Origin: JAIEPW01 sp964471915
GTDB taxonomy: Bacteria; Acidobacteriota; Terriglobia; Bryobacterales; Bryobacteraceae
Direction: 5' to 3'
Length of the DNA stretch: 64,000 bases
Assembly (NCBI GenBank): GCA_964471915.1
Contig: CAYYID010000022.1
Span: 1-64,000, forward strand
This document shows positions 1 to 8,019 of this stretch, one piece after another (the stretch's first letter is position 1; each line of letters opens with the position of its first letter). The notes below the pieces were generated by a model. The model ran no database searches. It was not told the origin of the DNA and was given only the letters and a program-made list of their open reading frames with translations. The position numbers and the translations under genes are program-made.

Positions 1-2
1 TC

Positions 3-428
3 GGCGCGGCGATGATCGGCTGGTACGGCACGGCGATGCTCTGCTACGTGACGCCGAAGGAGCACCTCGGCCTGCCGAACCGCGACGACGTGAAGCAGGG
101 GATCATCGCCTACAAGATCGCCGCGCACGCCGCGGACGTGGCGCGCAAGCGTCCGGGCGCGCGGGACCGCGACGACGCGCTGTCGCGCGCGCGCTTTACG
201 TTCGACTGGAAGCAGCAGTTCGAGCTGTCGCTCGACCCCGAGACGGCGCAGGCGTATCACGACGAGACGCTGCCCGAGGAAGGCTTCAAGGACGCGGCGT
301 TCTGCTCGATGTGCGGCCCGAAGTTCTGCTCCATGAACCACTCGGCGAAGACGCAGGAGTTCACGGCGGAGGACGCGCAGGCGGTGCTGTACGGCATCGA
401 GCCGGCGGGTAAGACCACGGCGCGCTAA
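3..428 (+). CDS. thiC: Phosphomethylpyrimidine synthase ThiC, C-terminal part (5' end outside window)
   Basis: This is the last ~141 codons of the radical-SAM enzyme that converts aminoimidazole ribotide to hydroxymethylpyrimidine phosphate in thiamine synthesis. The frame is open to the window edge, so the gene starts upstream. The sequence carries the ThiC block GWYGTAMLCYVTPKEHLGLP, the conserved region around DVKQGIIAYKIAAHAAD, and near the end the Cys-x2-Cys-x4-Cys cluster (CSMCGPKFC) that holds the [4Fe-4S] cluster. These features are diagnostic for the family. The stop codon overlaps the convergent lipoprotein gene by 4 bp, so the two transcripts must run into each other. A possible thiamine riboswitch would lie upstream and outside the window. 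Confidence 0.97.
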   Translation, partial: GAAMIGWYGTAMLCYVTPKEHLGLPNRDDVKQGIIAYKIAAHAADVARKRPGARDRDDALSRARFTFDWKQQFELSLDPETAQAYHDETLPEEGFKDAAFCSMCGPKFCSMNHSAKTQEFTAEDAQAVLYGIEPAGKTTAR

Positions 429-1747
429 CGCATCGGCAGGATGCGATACAGCTTGGTGCGGGACGCGACCACGATGTTGCCGTCCCGCAGCATCGCGGGC
501 GGCGTCACCAGCGTGTCCGGCGCGAACTCGCGCAGAATGCGGCGCGTGCCCTTGGCGTCGTAGAGCAGCAGGTTCTGTCCCGCCGCCACCAGCAGTTGGT
601 CGTCGGCGGTAATCGCCAGGCCGGCGATGGCGCCGCCGGGTTGCTGCTGCCAGGCGATCTTGCCGTCGGGCTGGATGCAGTACACGGTGGTCGCGCTGTG
701 CACGAAGGCCCGGTGGTCCAGGGCAACCGCCGGAGGCCGCTCCGCGATCGCGGCGTCAGCGGGAAACGCGGTCTCGTACTTCTTCTCGCCGGCCGTCGTC
801 AGGCTCCACAGGGCGGTCTGGCCGCCCGTCTTCACCAGCAGGTAGACGCGTCCGGTTTCGTCCAGGCTGAGCGCGAGGGGTTCGAAGGCGCCCGCATAGC
901 GGGATTTCTCGCTCAGGCGCACGTCGGTGAACAGGACCTCGTCGCGCAGGGCCACGGCGACGCGGGCGCCGTTGGCGGCGGCGAACAGGCGCGGGGCGGT
1001 GAAATCCTCCACGGCCAGTTGCTTGGTCCCGTCCGCGAACTCGCCCTTCACCTGCACCGGGTCGCCGAACTCGCGGACTTCCAGGGTGCCGTTGCTGGGG
1101 ACGACGCGGCCATGCGGATTCAGATCCTGTTCCCAGGAGGCGATGAGGAAGCGGGGTCCGCGGCGTGCGAAGAACTGCCGGAACTGCGTCTGCACGCCAT
1201 GCACGGAGGCGCGATAGAGCACGCGGCCTTCGCGGGAAGAATGCGCGGCGAGGTAGCCGTACTTGTCGCCCAGGAAGAATGCCTGCTGCGCGGAGTCGAG
1301 CACGATGTCGCTGAGCGCGATCGGGCCGAGCGCCAGCGACTTGCCCGCGCCGTCCAGCAGTTGCCACTGGCGGTTGCCCTGGACGACGATGCGGTCGCCG
1401 GCGGCCAGCACGAACTGCGGGTAATTGTCCTGGGAAAGCGGCGCCTCCCAACGGATAGCCCAGCGTCCGGCGGGGGCGGGGCGGCAGAGGCGGGAGTTCA
1501 GTTCTTCGGTGACGTACGGCCGCGGCGACTCCCAGTCCTCGGGCGGCGGCGTGCCGCGCGGCGGCACCGCCGCGGCGGGATTGGCTTTCAGCGGCCGGGC
1601 CGGCGCCTCGCTGGTCGCGGGGGTCTGGGGGTCAGCGTTCGGAACCTCGGTCATCGGTTTCTCTCCCGGTTCTTTCTCTCCCGGCGCTCTGCAGGCGATC
1701 AGCAGCACGATCGCCAGCGTTGTCCACCAGTTAGGCCAGCGTCGCAC
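425..1747 (-). CDS. Lipoprotein with PQQ-like/beta-propeller repeats (paralogue of the gene at 12956-14176)
   Basis: 440 residues. The N-terminus has a hydrophobic segment ending in the lipobox LIAC (Cys19), followed by a Pro/Glu/Thr-rich tether, so a membrane-anchored lipoprotein is likely. The remainder alternates short hydrophobic strands with turn motifs (LLDGAGKSLAL, YLAAHSSREG, VYCIQPDGKIAW, LLLYDAKGTRR) like PQQ or WD propeller blades. The C-terminal half matches the 12956-14176 protein blade by blade, so the two are paralogues. Its start codon lies 17 bp inside the end of the upstream OmpA/metzincin gene, so the pair is translationally coupled. Function is unknown; a scaffold or binding role next to its partner is inference. 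Confidence is high for the ORF and fold class, low for function. Confidence 0.82.
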   Translation of the reverse strand: MRRWPNWWTTLAIVLLIACRAPGEKEPGEKPMTEVPNADPQTPATSEAPARPLKANPAAAVPPRGTPPPEDWESPRPYVTEELNSRLCRPAPAGRWAIRWEAPLSQDNYPQFVLAAGDRIVVQGNRQWQLLDGAGKSLALGPIALSDIVLDSAQQAFFLGDKYGYLAAHSSREGRVLYRASVHGVQTQFRQFFARRGPRFLIASWEQDLNPHGRVVPSNGTLEVREFGDPVQVKGEFADGTKQLAVEDFTAPRLFAAANGARVAVALRDEVLFTDVRLSEKSRYAGAFEPLALSLDETGRVYLLVKTGGQTALWSLTTAGEKKYETAFPADAAIAERPPAVALDHRAFVHSATTVYCIQPDGKIAWQQQPGGAIAGLAITADDQLLVAAGQNLLLYDAKGTRRILREFAPDTLVTPPAMLRDGNIVVASRTKLYRILPMR

Positions 1748-4700
1748 TCGGCAACACCCTCTTTATGATGCGGTCTAGGATGCGGGTCCGGACCACGTTG
1801 TTGGCGAGTGGCGCCGTGGTCATATCCAGCCCCAACATATCACCGAAAAACGGCGCGAAATCGTTCGCCAGATTCGCGTCCGTCAGCCGCAACTGGTTGT
1901 TGCTTCCTCCGCCCTGCCACGCATTGGCGTAGGTACTGCGAATGCGCAGCCGGAAGTGGCCGTTGCTGTGGTTCGTCCGCTCGGCGTTGATCCGCGTCGT
2001 GTAGAGCCCGGGGGCGGTGTTCGTCAGAAACGTCGCTCGGGCGGGATCGTTGAGCGGGCACGCCTGGCCCGGCGTTACCACCTGGTTGATCCCATTGAAA
2101 TAACTCCGCAGGTTCGCACGTTCGGCATTGTTGCCGAGGTTCGTCGGGAAGGTCGGCACCAGGAAGCGTGGCATGAACTTCACCGCGCACGGACTCATGT
2201 TCACGCCGGCCAGCCCTGGGATCGTGGCGCTGTTCACCGCGACGCTGAGAGTATTATTGAACAACGTATCGGCGCTGGCAAACAGATCCCGCATCCCCGC
2301 CTGGATCTGCGAGAACCGCACGTTCGGGTCGTCGAAGGTGACCTCGATCTTCACCTCCACCAGCAGCAGCCCGCGGCAGTCCTTGCCGGCGACCAGAGCC
2401 CGCGAATAATCCTCGTTGCCCAGCGGATACAGGAACATGTCGAAGTTCCGGCGCGAGTTGCCGGCCACCGCCCCTTGCACCTGATTCTCGGACCAGATGG
2501 GCCACAGGATATAGGTGCGCAGCGGGTTGGTGTTCGGGTGCCGCGGTAACTGGTAGATCGCGCCGTTGATGTCCAGCTTCATCGGGATGCTGGTCGCCAC
2601 GCGCAGCCATTCGGCGGCGTGCCAGTAGTGCCGGGGCTTGACGTCCCGGTTGCCGTTCATCATGGCGAACGAATCGCGCTGGAACGGGTCGCCGGGCATC
2701 CAGGTTCCGTAGGAGACCTGGTAGTAGGACCCCAACCCCCACATCTCGTTGTACTCGTCGTAGAGGGCGTCGCCGTGCCCGCACTCGTGCGCGGCCACGA
2801 ACTGCCCGCCGCCCGACGCCGTGGAGGTGGTTTCGTTGAACCCGCCCGTGCCGTCGAACGCGCTCATGTGGGCGCGCGAGGCGCCTGGCGCCGTCGAAGG
2901 CTTCACCGTGATGTCGTAGTGCTGGCGGCCGAGGGGAACGTCCTGGACGAACCAGTGGATCTTGCCCTGCAGCTTCGCCGGGTTGCCGTCCGGCAGGATC
3001 TTCGGCGGGTTCGGGTTGAACGCGCCATCCGGGCCGTTCCACCGGGTGGGGATGTTCGTGGTCACGTCGCGGCGGTAGTTCCCCTGGTTGAGCGTCCCCG
3101 GCGCCGGCGGCACTCCCGCGAAGTTCAGCCGGAACCGGAAGAAGTGCATGTTGACGACAATCTCGTTGCCGGCGTCGAGGTCGCAGTCGCGCAGCATCAC
3201 GATGTCGAAGCGGCCGACGGTCCAGCCGCCATGGGGCGCGGGCGAGGACCACTCCTGCACGGCGCCCGCCGGCCGCGCTGCCGCGCGCGTGGTGTCGGTG
3301 ATCAACTCGAAAAACGGCTGGATCGCAAAGGACGGATTCGCCGCCGGCTGGTCCGTGCGCGCGGGGCGCGGGCTGAACTGGCCGTTGGCCGGGATCCCCA
3401 GCGTAGCGTTGGCCGTATTCACCCAGCGCACGGCGGCGCGCGCGCCGACGATCGGATCCGCCGGCCGCGTCCGCCGGTCAAACACGTCGAACAGGCAGCC
3501 CTGCGCCGCGATCACCCGCGTCCAGTTGGGGTAATCGAATACGTAATGACGCACCGGGAACGTGATGTTGCTGTACGGGTAATAGGGCTTGGTCAGGTCC
3601 GCGCCGGGGCTATACACACCGGCACTCGAAATGGACTTGCCGTTGAACTGCACGCCCGGGTCCTTGAACTGATGGTAGAACACCGCGGGATCCTCATTCG
3701 CCGCCAGCGTGATGGTGGCGAAGGTCTGATCCACCAGCACCATATCGTCGAGTGAAAACGCCAGGAACTTGTCCGGCGCCTTCAGGCTGTCCTTGATCTT
3801 CTGCTCGAACGTGGACGCCTTGTCGAAGAACTCGCCCGTGCCGTCGACAAACCGGGTGTAATACTTGTCCGACTTCCATTCCTGGGGCAGGTCATAGAAG
3901 TCCAGCCGCTTTTCGGACGGCTTCAAGTCCGCGTGGCCCGCCGCGCGCGACTCGATCACCCGCTCCGCGCCCGACTTCGAGATCACCCACAGCGGATCCG
4001 ACGCGTGCAGCCAGTCCGTCTTGAAACCGAACTGTACGTTCTTGTCCGGCCGCGGATCGTCCGACTTGTCGGCCTTGCGCTGCAGGATCCACGGAACCGC
4101 GTGGACGGCCTTCTCGACGTCGGCATCGTTGATGGTCCAGTGGCTCGAGGTATCGAACTCGCCCGCCGCCGGAGAATTGCGCCACCCTTCGATCAGCATC
4201 GCCGGCGTGTTCACGCGCTTGTGGTTGTGGTCGGAGTGGCCGAAGTGCCGGTCGAAAAACTCGAAGCGCAGGAAGCTCCAGTGCGGGTCCAGCTTCATCT
4301 GCACCGGCTCCCCGCTGGTGCCGATCGTCAGCCCGTAACGCCCAGGGATGAAGAACTTGAAGTCCGGGTCGTCCTTGTAGAACTTGTTTTTGCTGACTTC
4401 CCACTTCGATTCCACCAGCGTCCACTTGGCTTTCGGGACACTGAAGAACCGGAACTTGTCCTTGTGCAGTTGCGCCAGGTCCGCCTTCTTGGCGGTCTTG
4501 TTGGTCTTATCGTCGGCCGACACCGCGATCCACGTCGTCTCGGCGAACTCGAACTTCAGAATGAAGCTGTCCTTGCGCTTCGCCGCAAAGCGCAGCATGC
4601 CCTCGTCGCCGACCTTCACCTCTTCTTCCGAGTTGTCCTTGCTGTAAACCACCTTGACGGGAAAGTCTTTGGGGAACAGCTTGTCCTTGCCCTCGGGATC

Positions 4701-5720
4701 CAGGTACTGCATCTTGAGGAAGACCTGCGTGCCCTTCGGCTTCGAGTCCGGCACGTCGATCACCTTGTACCGGTACATCTTCGTGTTGTAGACCTCGCAC
4801 AGCTCGGCGGTGCACTTATCGCCGCCGGGATGGCAGTCCATCTTGGGGACCTGGCCCGGGTCGTAGTAAAGAATCTCGGCGCGGCGATCCGCCTGGGAGC
4901 GGTAGTTGTCTGGCGGCTTGCTCAGTTCGAAGCCGAACACGGGATCGTTCTTGGGCAGGGGAAAATTCTCGCCGCAGCCCACGAACGGCGGCGCCACGCC
5001 CGCGCCGGTGAATTTCGCCCGCAACTCCGCCAACCCCGCCGGATCCGACTCCGTGAGGTTGAGGATCATGTCCTCGTAGACGTCGAAGAACGCTCCCCAC
5101 GTCTGGGGGCCTAGCGCGCCATCCTCGCCGATCTTCTCTTCCCACTCGATGTTGTAGCGCTGCTGGAATTTCTTGATCGCCTGCGACTGCGTCTGGCCCG
5201 CCACCGCGCAATCCCAGCCGTAGAGCTTCGCCACCCAGTTCAGGATGTGGTCGACGTCGATGCTCTTGTGCTGGCCCCCGCAGACCTTCTTGAACAGCTC
5301 CTTGTCGCCAAGGATCACGGCCTTCACGCAATCCTTGCGCTTCACCGAAAGCCCGACGTTGTAGCCCGCGTTTCCCGAGGTGTCGGCGTGGCCGCACACC
5401 AGCACCTTGCGGGTGGGGTTCTTCTTGATCTGCAGCAGCGCTTCGGAGACCGCGCCCAGGCCGACGCTCGGATCCTCGGACGGGTTCGAGGTGTCGCCCA
5501 GCGCCGGCAGGAAAACGGCGCTATCCAGGTTGAAGTGGATGTCGTCGATCTCGAGGCGGTAGCCCTGAAACGGGTTCAGGTGGAACGTGTGGGTTTCGCC
5601 GGTCTTGCGATTCCAGGTGTTCTTGTTGTCACGCCGGGTGATCTGGTCGTCGGGCACGCTCGGGTGGCTCCCTCTTTCTTGCGCCTCAACAACATAACCG
5701 ATCCGTGGAAACGGCCGCAA
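1731..5720 (-). CDS. Large OmpA-like / peptidoglycan-binding / metzincin-like multidomain protein
   Basis: 1329 residues with no obvious signal peptide. Residues ~55-135 resemble an OmpA-type peptidoglycan-binding domain (IHFNLDSAVFLP, then KVLVCGHADTSGNAGYN and the SVKRKDCV helix). Residues ~155-215 resemble a PG_binding_1 helical domain (QSQAIKKFQQRYN, DGALGPQTWGAF). A conserved-looking linker follows (RRAEILYYDPGQVP). Around residue 975 is HECGHGDALYD, which fits the metzincin pattern HExxHxxGxxH/D with Ala replacing Gly and Asp as third ligand as in snapalysin. The downstream SFAMMNGN is a plausible Met-turn. It overlaps the downstream propeller lipoprotein gene by 17 bp. The architecture resembles cell-wall-acting or injection-system cargo proteins, but no secretion apparatus is in the window. 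The start is the first good ATG after the divergent promoter region. Confidence 0.82.
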   Translation of the reverse strand: MRPFPRIGYVVEAQERGSHPSVPDDQITRRDNKNTWNRKTGETHTFHLNPFQGYRLEIDDIHFNLDSAVFLPALGDTSNPSEDPSVGLGAVSEALLQIKKNPTRKVLVCGHADTSGNAGYNVGLSVKRKDCVKAVILGDKELFKKVCGGQHKSIDVDHILNWVAKLYGWDCAVAGQTQSQAIKKFQQRYNIEWEEKIGEDGALGPQTWGAFFDVYEDMILNLTESDPAGLAELRAKFTGAGVAPPFVGCGENFPLPKNDPVFGFELSKPPDNYRSQADRRAEILYYDPGQVPKMDCHPGGDKCTAELCEVYNTKMYRYKVIDVPDSKPKGTQVFLKMQYLDPEGKDKLFPKDFPVKVVYSKDNSEEEVKVGDEGMLRFAAKRKDSFILKFEFAETTWIAVSADDKTNKTAKKADLAQLHKDKFRFFSVPKAKWTLVESKWEVSKNKFYKDDPDFKFFIPGRYGLTIGTSGEPVQMKLDPHWSFLRFEFFDRHFGHSDHNHKRVNTPAMLIEGWRNSPAAGEFDTSSHWTINDADVEKAVHAVPWILQRKADKSDDPRPDKNVQFGFKTDWLHASDPLWVISKSGAERVIESRAAGHADLKPSEKRLDFYDLPQEWKSDKYYTRFVDGTGEFFDKASTFEQKIKDSLKAPDKFLAFSLDDMVLVDQTFATITLAANEDPAVFYHQFKDPGVQFNGKSISSAGVYSPGADLTKPYYPYSNITFPVRHYVFDYPNWTRVIAAQGCLFDVFDRRTRPADPIVGARAAVRWVNTANATLGIPANGQFSPRPARTDQPAANPSFAIQPFFELITDTTRAAARPAGAVQEWSSPAPHGGWTVGRFDIVMLRDCDLDAGNEIVVNMHFFRFRLNFAGVPPAPGTLNQGNYRRDVTTNIPTRWNGPDGAFNPNPPKILPDGNPAKLQGKIHWFVQDVPLGRQHYDITVKPSTAPGASRAHMSAFDGTGGFNETTSTASGGGQFVAAHECGHGDALYDEYNEMWGLGSYYQVSYGTWMPGDPFQRDSFAMMNGNRDVKPRHYWHAAEWLRVATSIPMKLDINGAIYQLPRHPNTNPLRTYILWPIWSENQVQGAVAGNSRRNFDMFLYPLGNEDYSRALVAGKDCRGLLLVEVKIEVTFDDPNVRFSQIQAGMRDLFASADTLFNNTLSVAVNSATIPGLAGVNMSPCAVKFMPRFLVPTFPTNLGNNAERANLRSYFNGINQVVTPGQACPLNDPARATFLTNTAPGLYTTRINAERTNHSNGHFRLRIRSTYANAWQGGGSNNQLRLTDANLANDFAPFFGDMLGLDMTTAPLANNVVRTRILDRIIKRVLPSATLA

Positions 5721-5766
5721 GAAGACTGCTACATATCGTTACGCGCAGACCGGGGCCCACACGGAT

Positions 5767-5772
5767 CATACT
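5767..5772 (+). promoter_or_regulatory. -10-like element CATACT
   Basis: CATACT ends 7 nt before the ATG at 5780. No Shine-Dalgarno sequence fits that start, so the transcript may be leaderless. No convincing -35 is visible. Confidence 0.4.
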
Positions 5773-5779
5773 GGTCCAG

Positions 5780-6757
5780 ATGCCTCGTTTTACTTCCTTT
5801 TTTCTCGCTGCCCTTACGGCGCTGGCCCAGGCTCCGCCGAAGGATTCCTTGCTCACCGATGGCGCGCTGCACGTCCTGCTGTGCGGCACCGGATCCCCGA
5901 TGCCGGACGCCAATCGCGCGGGCGCGTGCATTGCCGTCGCCGCCGCGGGCCAGGTGATCCTGCTCGATGCGGGCCCCGGCTCCTGGCGGGCGCTGCAGGT
6001 GGCCAACTGGCCCACGGGATCCCTGGCTGCGGTGTTCCTTTCGCACTACCATTCCGACCACATCGGCGGGTTGGGCGAGGCGATCACCCAAAGCTGGATC
6101 GCCGGGCGCGCGCAGCCCTTGGCGGTGTACGGTCCCGGAGCAGTGGATAAGGTCGTGAATGGCTTCAATGCGGCTTACGCCCAGGACGCCACCTACCGCA
6201 CCGCGCACCACACGCCGGAGTTGATGCCCGCGGCCGCGGCGCCCGCGGCTCCGAAGGGTTTTGCGGCGCCGGAGCCCGGCAAGCTCGCGGTGGTCTTCGA
6301 GCGCAACGGACTCAAGGTCTCGGCCTTCCGCGTCGCGCACGATCCGGCGACCCCGGCCGTCGGCTACAAAGTCGAGTTCGCGGGCCGCGTGCTGGTGTAT
6401 TCGGGCGATACGGCCTATGACGCCGCGATCGCGAAGCACGCCGCCGGCGCCGATCTGCTGTTACACGACACGCTGGAGAAGAACCTGATCGGCATGGCGG
6501 GCGCCAACCTGGAGCGCCAGGGCCGGACGCGCCAGGCGAAGATGATCCGGGACACGCTGACCTACCATGCCTCGCCCGCGGAGGTCGCGCGCACGGCCGC
6601 GGAGGCGAAGGTGGAGACGCTGATCCTGTTCCATTGCGTGCCGCCGCCCAACGGGCCGCTGGAGGCGGCGTTCACACGCGGCCTGCCCGAGGTCTTTTCG
6701 GGGAAGATCGTGATCGCGCGCGACGGGCTGACTTTCGATTTTGCTCCGAAGCCGTGA
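5780..6757 (+). CDS. Secreted metallo-beta-lactamase-fold hydrolase
   Basis: 325 residues. The start at 5780 gives a clean signal peptide (MPRFTSFFLAALTALAQA) and leaves 59 bp to the divergent gene; an earlier in-frame ATG at 5705 would overlap that gene and add a non-signal extension. The mature part begins LHVLLCGTGSPMPDANRAG and has the zinc motif HYHSDHIGG (HxHxDH, about residues 89-94). Later motifs include VAHDPATPAVGYKVE, VYSGDTAYD and a C-terminal HC in LILFHCVPPP. This arrangement is that of the RNase Z/arylsulfatase-like branch of the MBL superfamily, here exported to the periplasm. Substrate unknown. It converges with the gene at 6813 across a strong palindrome. Confidence 0.88.
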   Translation: MPRFTSFFLAALTALAQAPPKDSLLTDGALHVLLCGTGSPMPDANRAGACIAVAAAGQVILLDAGPGSWRALQVANWPTGSLAAVFLSHYHSDHIGGLGEAITQSWIAGRAQPLAVYGPGAVDKVVNGFNAAYAQDATYRTAHHTPELMPAAAAPAAPKGFAAPEPGKLAVVFERNGLKVSAFRVAHDPATPAVGYKVEFAGRVLVYSGDTAYDAAIAKHAAGADLLLHDTLEKNLIGMAGANLERQGRTRQAKMIRDTLTYHASPAEVARTAAEAKVETLILFHCVPPPNGPLEAAFTRGLPEVFSGKIVIARDGLTFDFAPKP

Positions 6758-6779
6758 ACGGGTGCGTCGCTCCTGATTA

Positions 6780-6817
6780 GTTGACAAAGTCAACGATCAA
6801 TTGTTGACTTTGTCAAC
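6780..6817. terminator. Composite palindrome between convergent genes (copy 1)
   Basis: The arms GTTGACAAAGTCAAC (6780-6794) and GTTGACTTTGTCAAC (6803-6817) are perfectly complementary over 15 bp around an 8-nt loop, GATCAATT. Each arm is itself a dyad (GTTGAC-N3-GTCAAC). It lies exactly where two genes converge, and the minus-strand stop is inside it. A nearly identical element occurs at 52792-52829 in the same context. A bidirectional terminator is the simplest reading; there is no long T-tract. Confidence 0.7.
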
Positions 6818-7301
6818 CATCTCCTGACTGGATCTCATCACTCGTCCCGCCGAGTCGGTCCGAGATAAACTGCTCCCGGACTTTCAGCAAGTCGCTCTCC
6901 AGCGCCTTGGAGCGAACCGGCTCATTGTCCGCTTCAAGTCTACGCACGCATGCGAGTAGACCCTCTTGCACAGCGCGCAAGAGGAACTCGCGTATGTGCT
7001 GGTCGCTTCTCCCCTTCCACTGCGCCGAAGGGAATCCCAGGTCGACGGTGATGTAGCGCTCTTTGCGGTTCCGGCGAAGGCGTTCACAACCGACAAAGTC
7101 GAACTCTTGCATGACACCGCCGATTCGCAGAATCAACGCGAACTCATCGATGCTCGGGCAGTATGGCCCAACGCAGTGTTCCGCGAGGAGTCCGCGAAGC
7201 TCCAGTACGTGGTTGATCGTCCGATCGTCCTCGCCACTCGTTTGGGCGCCAAGAGTCACGTGCGGCGTCAACATCACTGGAGAGGTACGCTGTTCGGTCA
7301 A
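6813..7301 (-). CDS. Hypothetical protein, 162 aa
   Basis: I do not recognise this protein. It is soluble, with no signal peptide or membrane segment, and has a mixed alpha/beta look (ILRIGGVMQEFDFVGCERL, YITVDLGFPSAQWKG, HIREFLLRAVQEGLLACVRRLEADN). The size and acidic strand-helix pattern resemble small immunity-type proteins, but that is only an impression. The start taken is TTG at 7301, with GGGAG about 7 nt upstream; an ATG at 7274 is the alternative. Its base composition is visibly less GC-rich than its neighbours, as is the divergent gene at 7481, so this stretch may have been acquired. The stop lies inside the palindrome. Confidence 0.6.
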   Translation of the reverse strand: MTEQRTSPVMLTPHVTLGAQTSGEDDRTINHVLELRGLLAEHCVGPYCPSIDEFALILRIGGVMQEFDFVGCERLRRNRKERYITVDLGFPSAQWKGRSDQHIREFLLRAVQEGLLACVRRLEADNEPVRSKALESDLLKVREQFISDRLGGTSDEIQSGDG

Positions 7302-7468
7302 TCCTTGGCTCCCGTTTCCTGCCGGTCTGAGCGGGAGGTCCGCGCCGCCGGCTGGTGTTTCCGGAGCGCGTCTCTGCCTTTGTTACTCACCCTTCTAGCC
7401 TTGAACAGTTCACGAAGTCAACTGTCTCCGACCAGCCAAGAGCCAAGGCCCTCGGCGATTCGCGAGGA

Positions 7469-7474
7469 TAGACT
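7469..7474 (+). promoter_or_regulatory. -10-like element TAGACT
   Basis: TAGACT sits 6 nt before the GTG at 7481. The same arrangement (TAGACT, six purine-rich bases, GTG) occurs before the gene at 12608-12946. It supports GTG as the start and a leaderless message. Confidence 0.5.
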
Positions 7475-7480
7475 GTAGAA

Positions 7481-7783
7481 GTGAGCAGGACACTGGCGGA
7501 CCACATCCTAGAATTCGTGGTTCACGCCGCAGCCTGCCTTCGCGCATCTACGTATCCCGCCGACCGGCCACTGTATCACCACGATCTGGCTATTGCCGCC
7601 ATATGGCTGGGAGATCTGCATCGCGGTAAGGCCGAAAGGGACGTCGCTCGCGAAATAACATCTGAGCAGATGAAGCGGCACTTCTTTGATCCTTGGAAGC
7701 AGGGCGAGCCCGGGCGTAGCGAGGTGTCAGCGTTCGCGGAGTTGCTTCGGCACGCCGAACAGGCCATCGCTGAGAAGCTCTAA
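7481..7783 (+). CDS. Hypothetical small protein, 100 aa
   Basis: This is a short soluble protein of unknown function, predicted mostly helical (ADHILEFVVHAAACLRA, LAIAAIWLGDLHRGKAERD, VSAFAELLRHAEQAIAEKL). It starts with GTG; the TAGACT element 6 nt upstream is the best support for that start, since no Shine-Dalgarno sequence is seen. It is divergent from the gene at 6813-7301, and both have lower GC than the surrounding genes. The 236 bp that follow hold no ORF or structure I can name. No domain recognised. Confidence 0.5.
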   Translation: MSRTLADHILEFVVHAAACLRASTYPADRPLYHHDLAIAAIWLGDLHRGKAERDVAREITSEQMKRHFFDPWKQGEPGRSEVSAFAELLRHAEQAIAEKL

Positions 7784-8007
7784 GCTTTCCGTCGAAACGA
7801 TAACTCTGGTGTCTGGCCACACGGGCTGGCACCGATTATCTGATTGCCCTCGCCGGCGGCCTGGCCCAGAGAGCGACTCGGGTTTGCACTTCATGGTAGT
7901 CGGAGGACGGGCGAACGCAGATATGCCGTCAAGTTCGGATCAGCGTCCATAGCCACGCGGCCCCTACAACCGAAAGGCGCAAGGCTCTGTGGCCAGTCGA
8001 AACCCGG
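7784..8007. other. Non-coding stretch
   Basis: About 220 bases between the small unknown gene and the VOC gene. I see no supported ORF, repeat or hairpin other than short GC-rich inverted segments. The promoter of the VOC gene is at its right end. Confidence 0.4.
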
Positions 8008-8013
8008 TATAAT
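8008..8013 (+). promoter_or_regulatory. Consensus -10 TATAAT
   Basis: A perfect TATAAT ends 6 nt before the ATG at 8020, so transcription would begin at or within a base or two of the start codon. The -35 region is weak. Confidence 0.6.
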
Positions 8014-8019
8014 CCGCCC

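Noticed and set aside
7407..7423. Third copy of the composite palindrome
   Set aside because: Only one imperfect arm (AGTTCACGAAGTCAACT) is present and no partner arm; kept only as a note.
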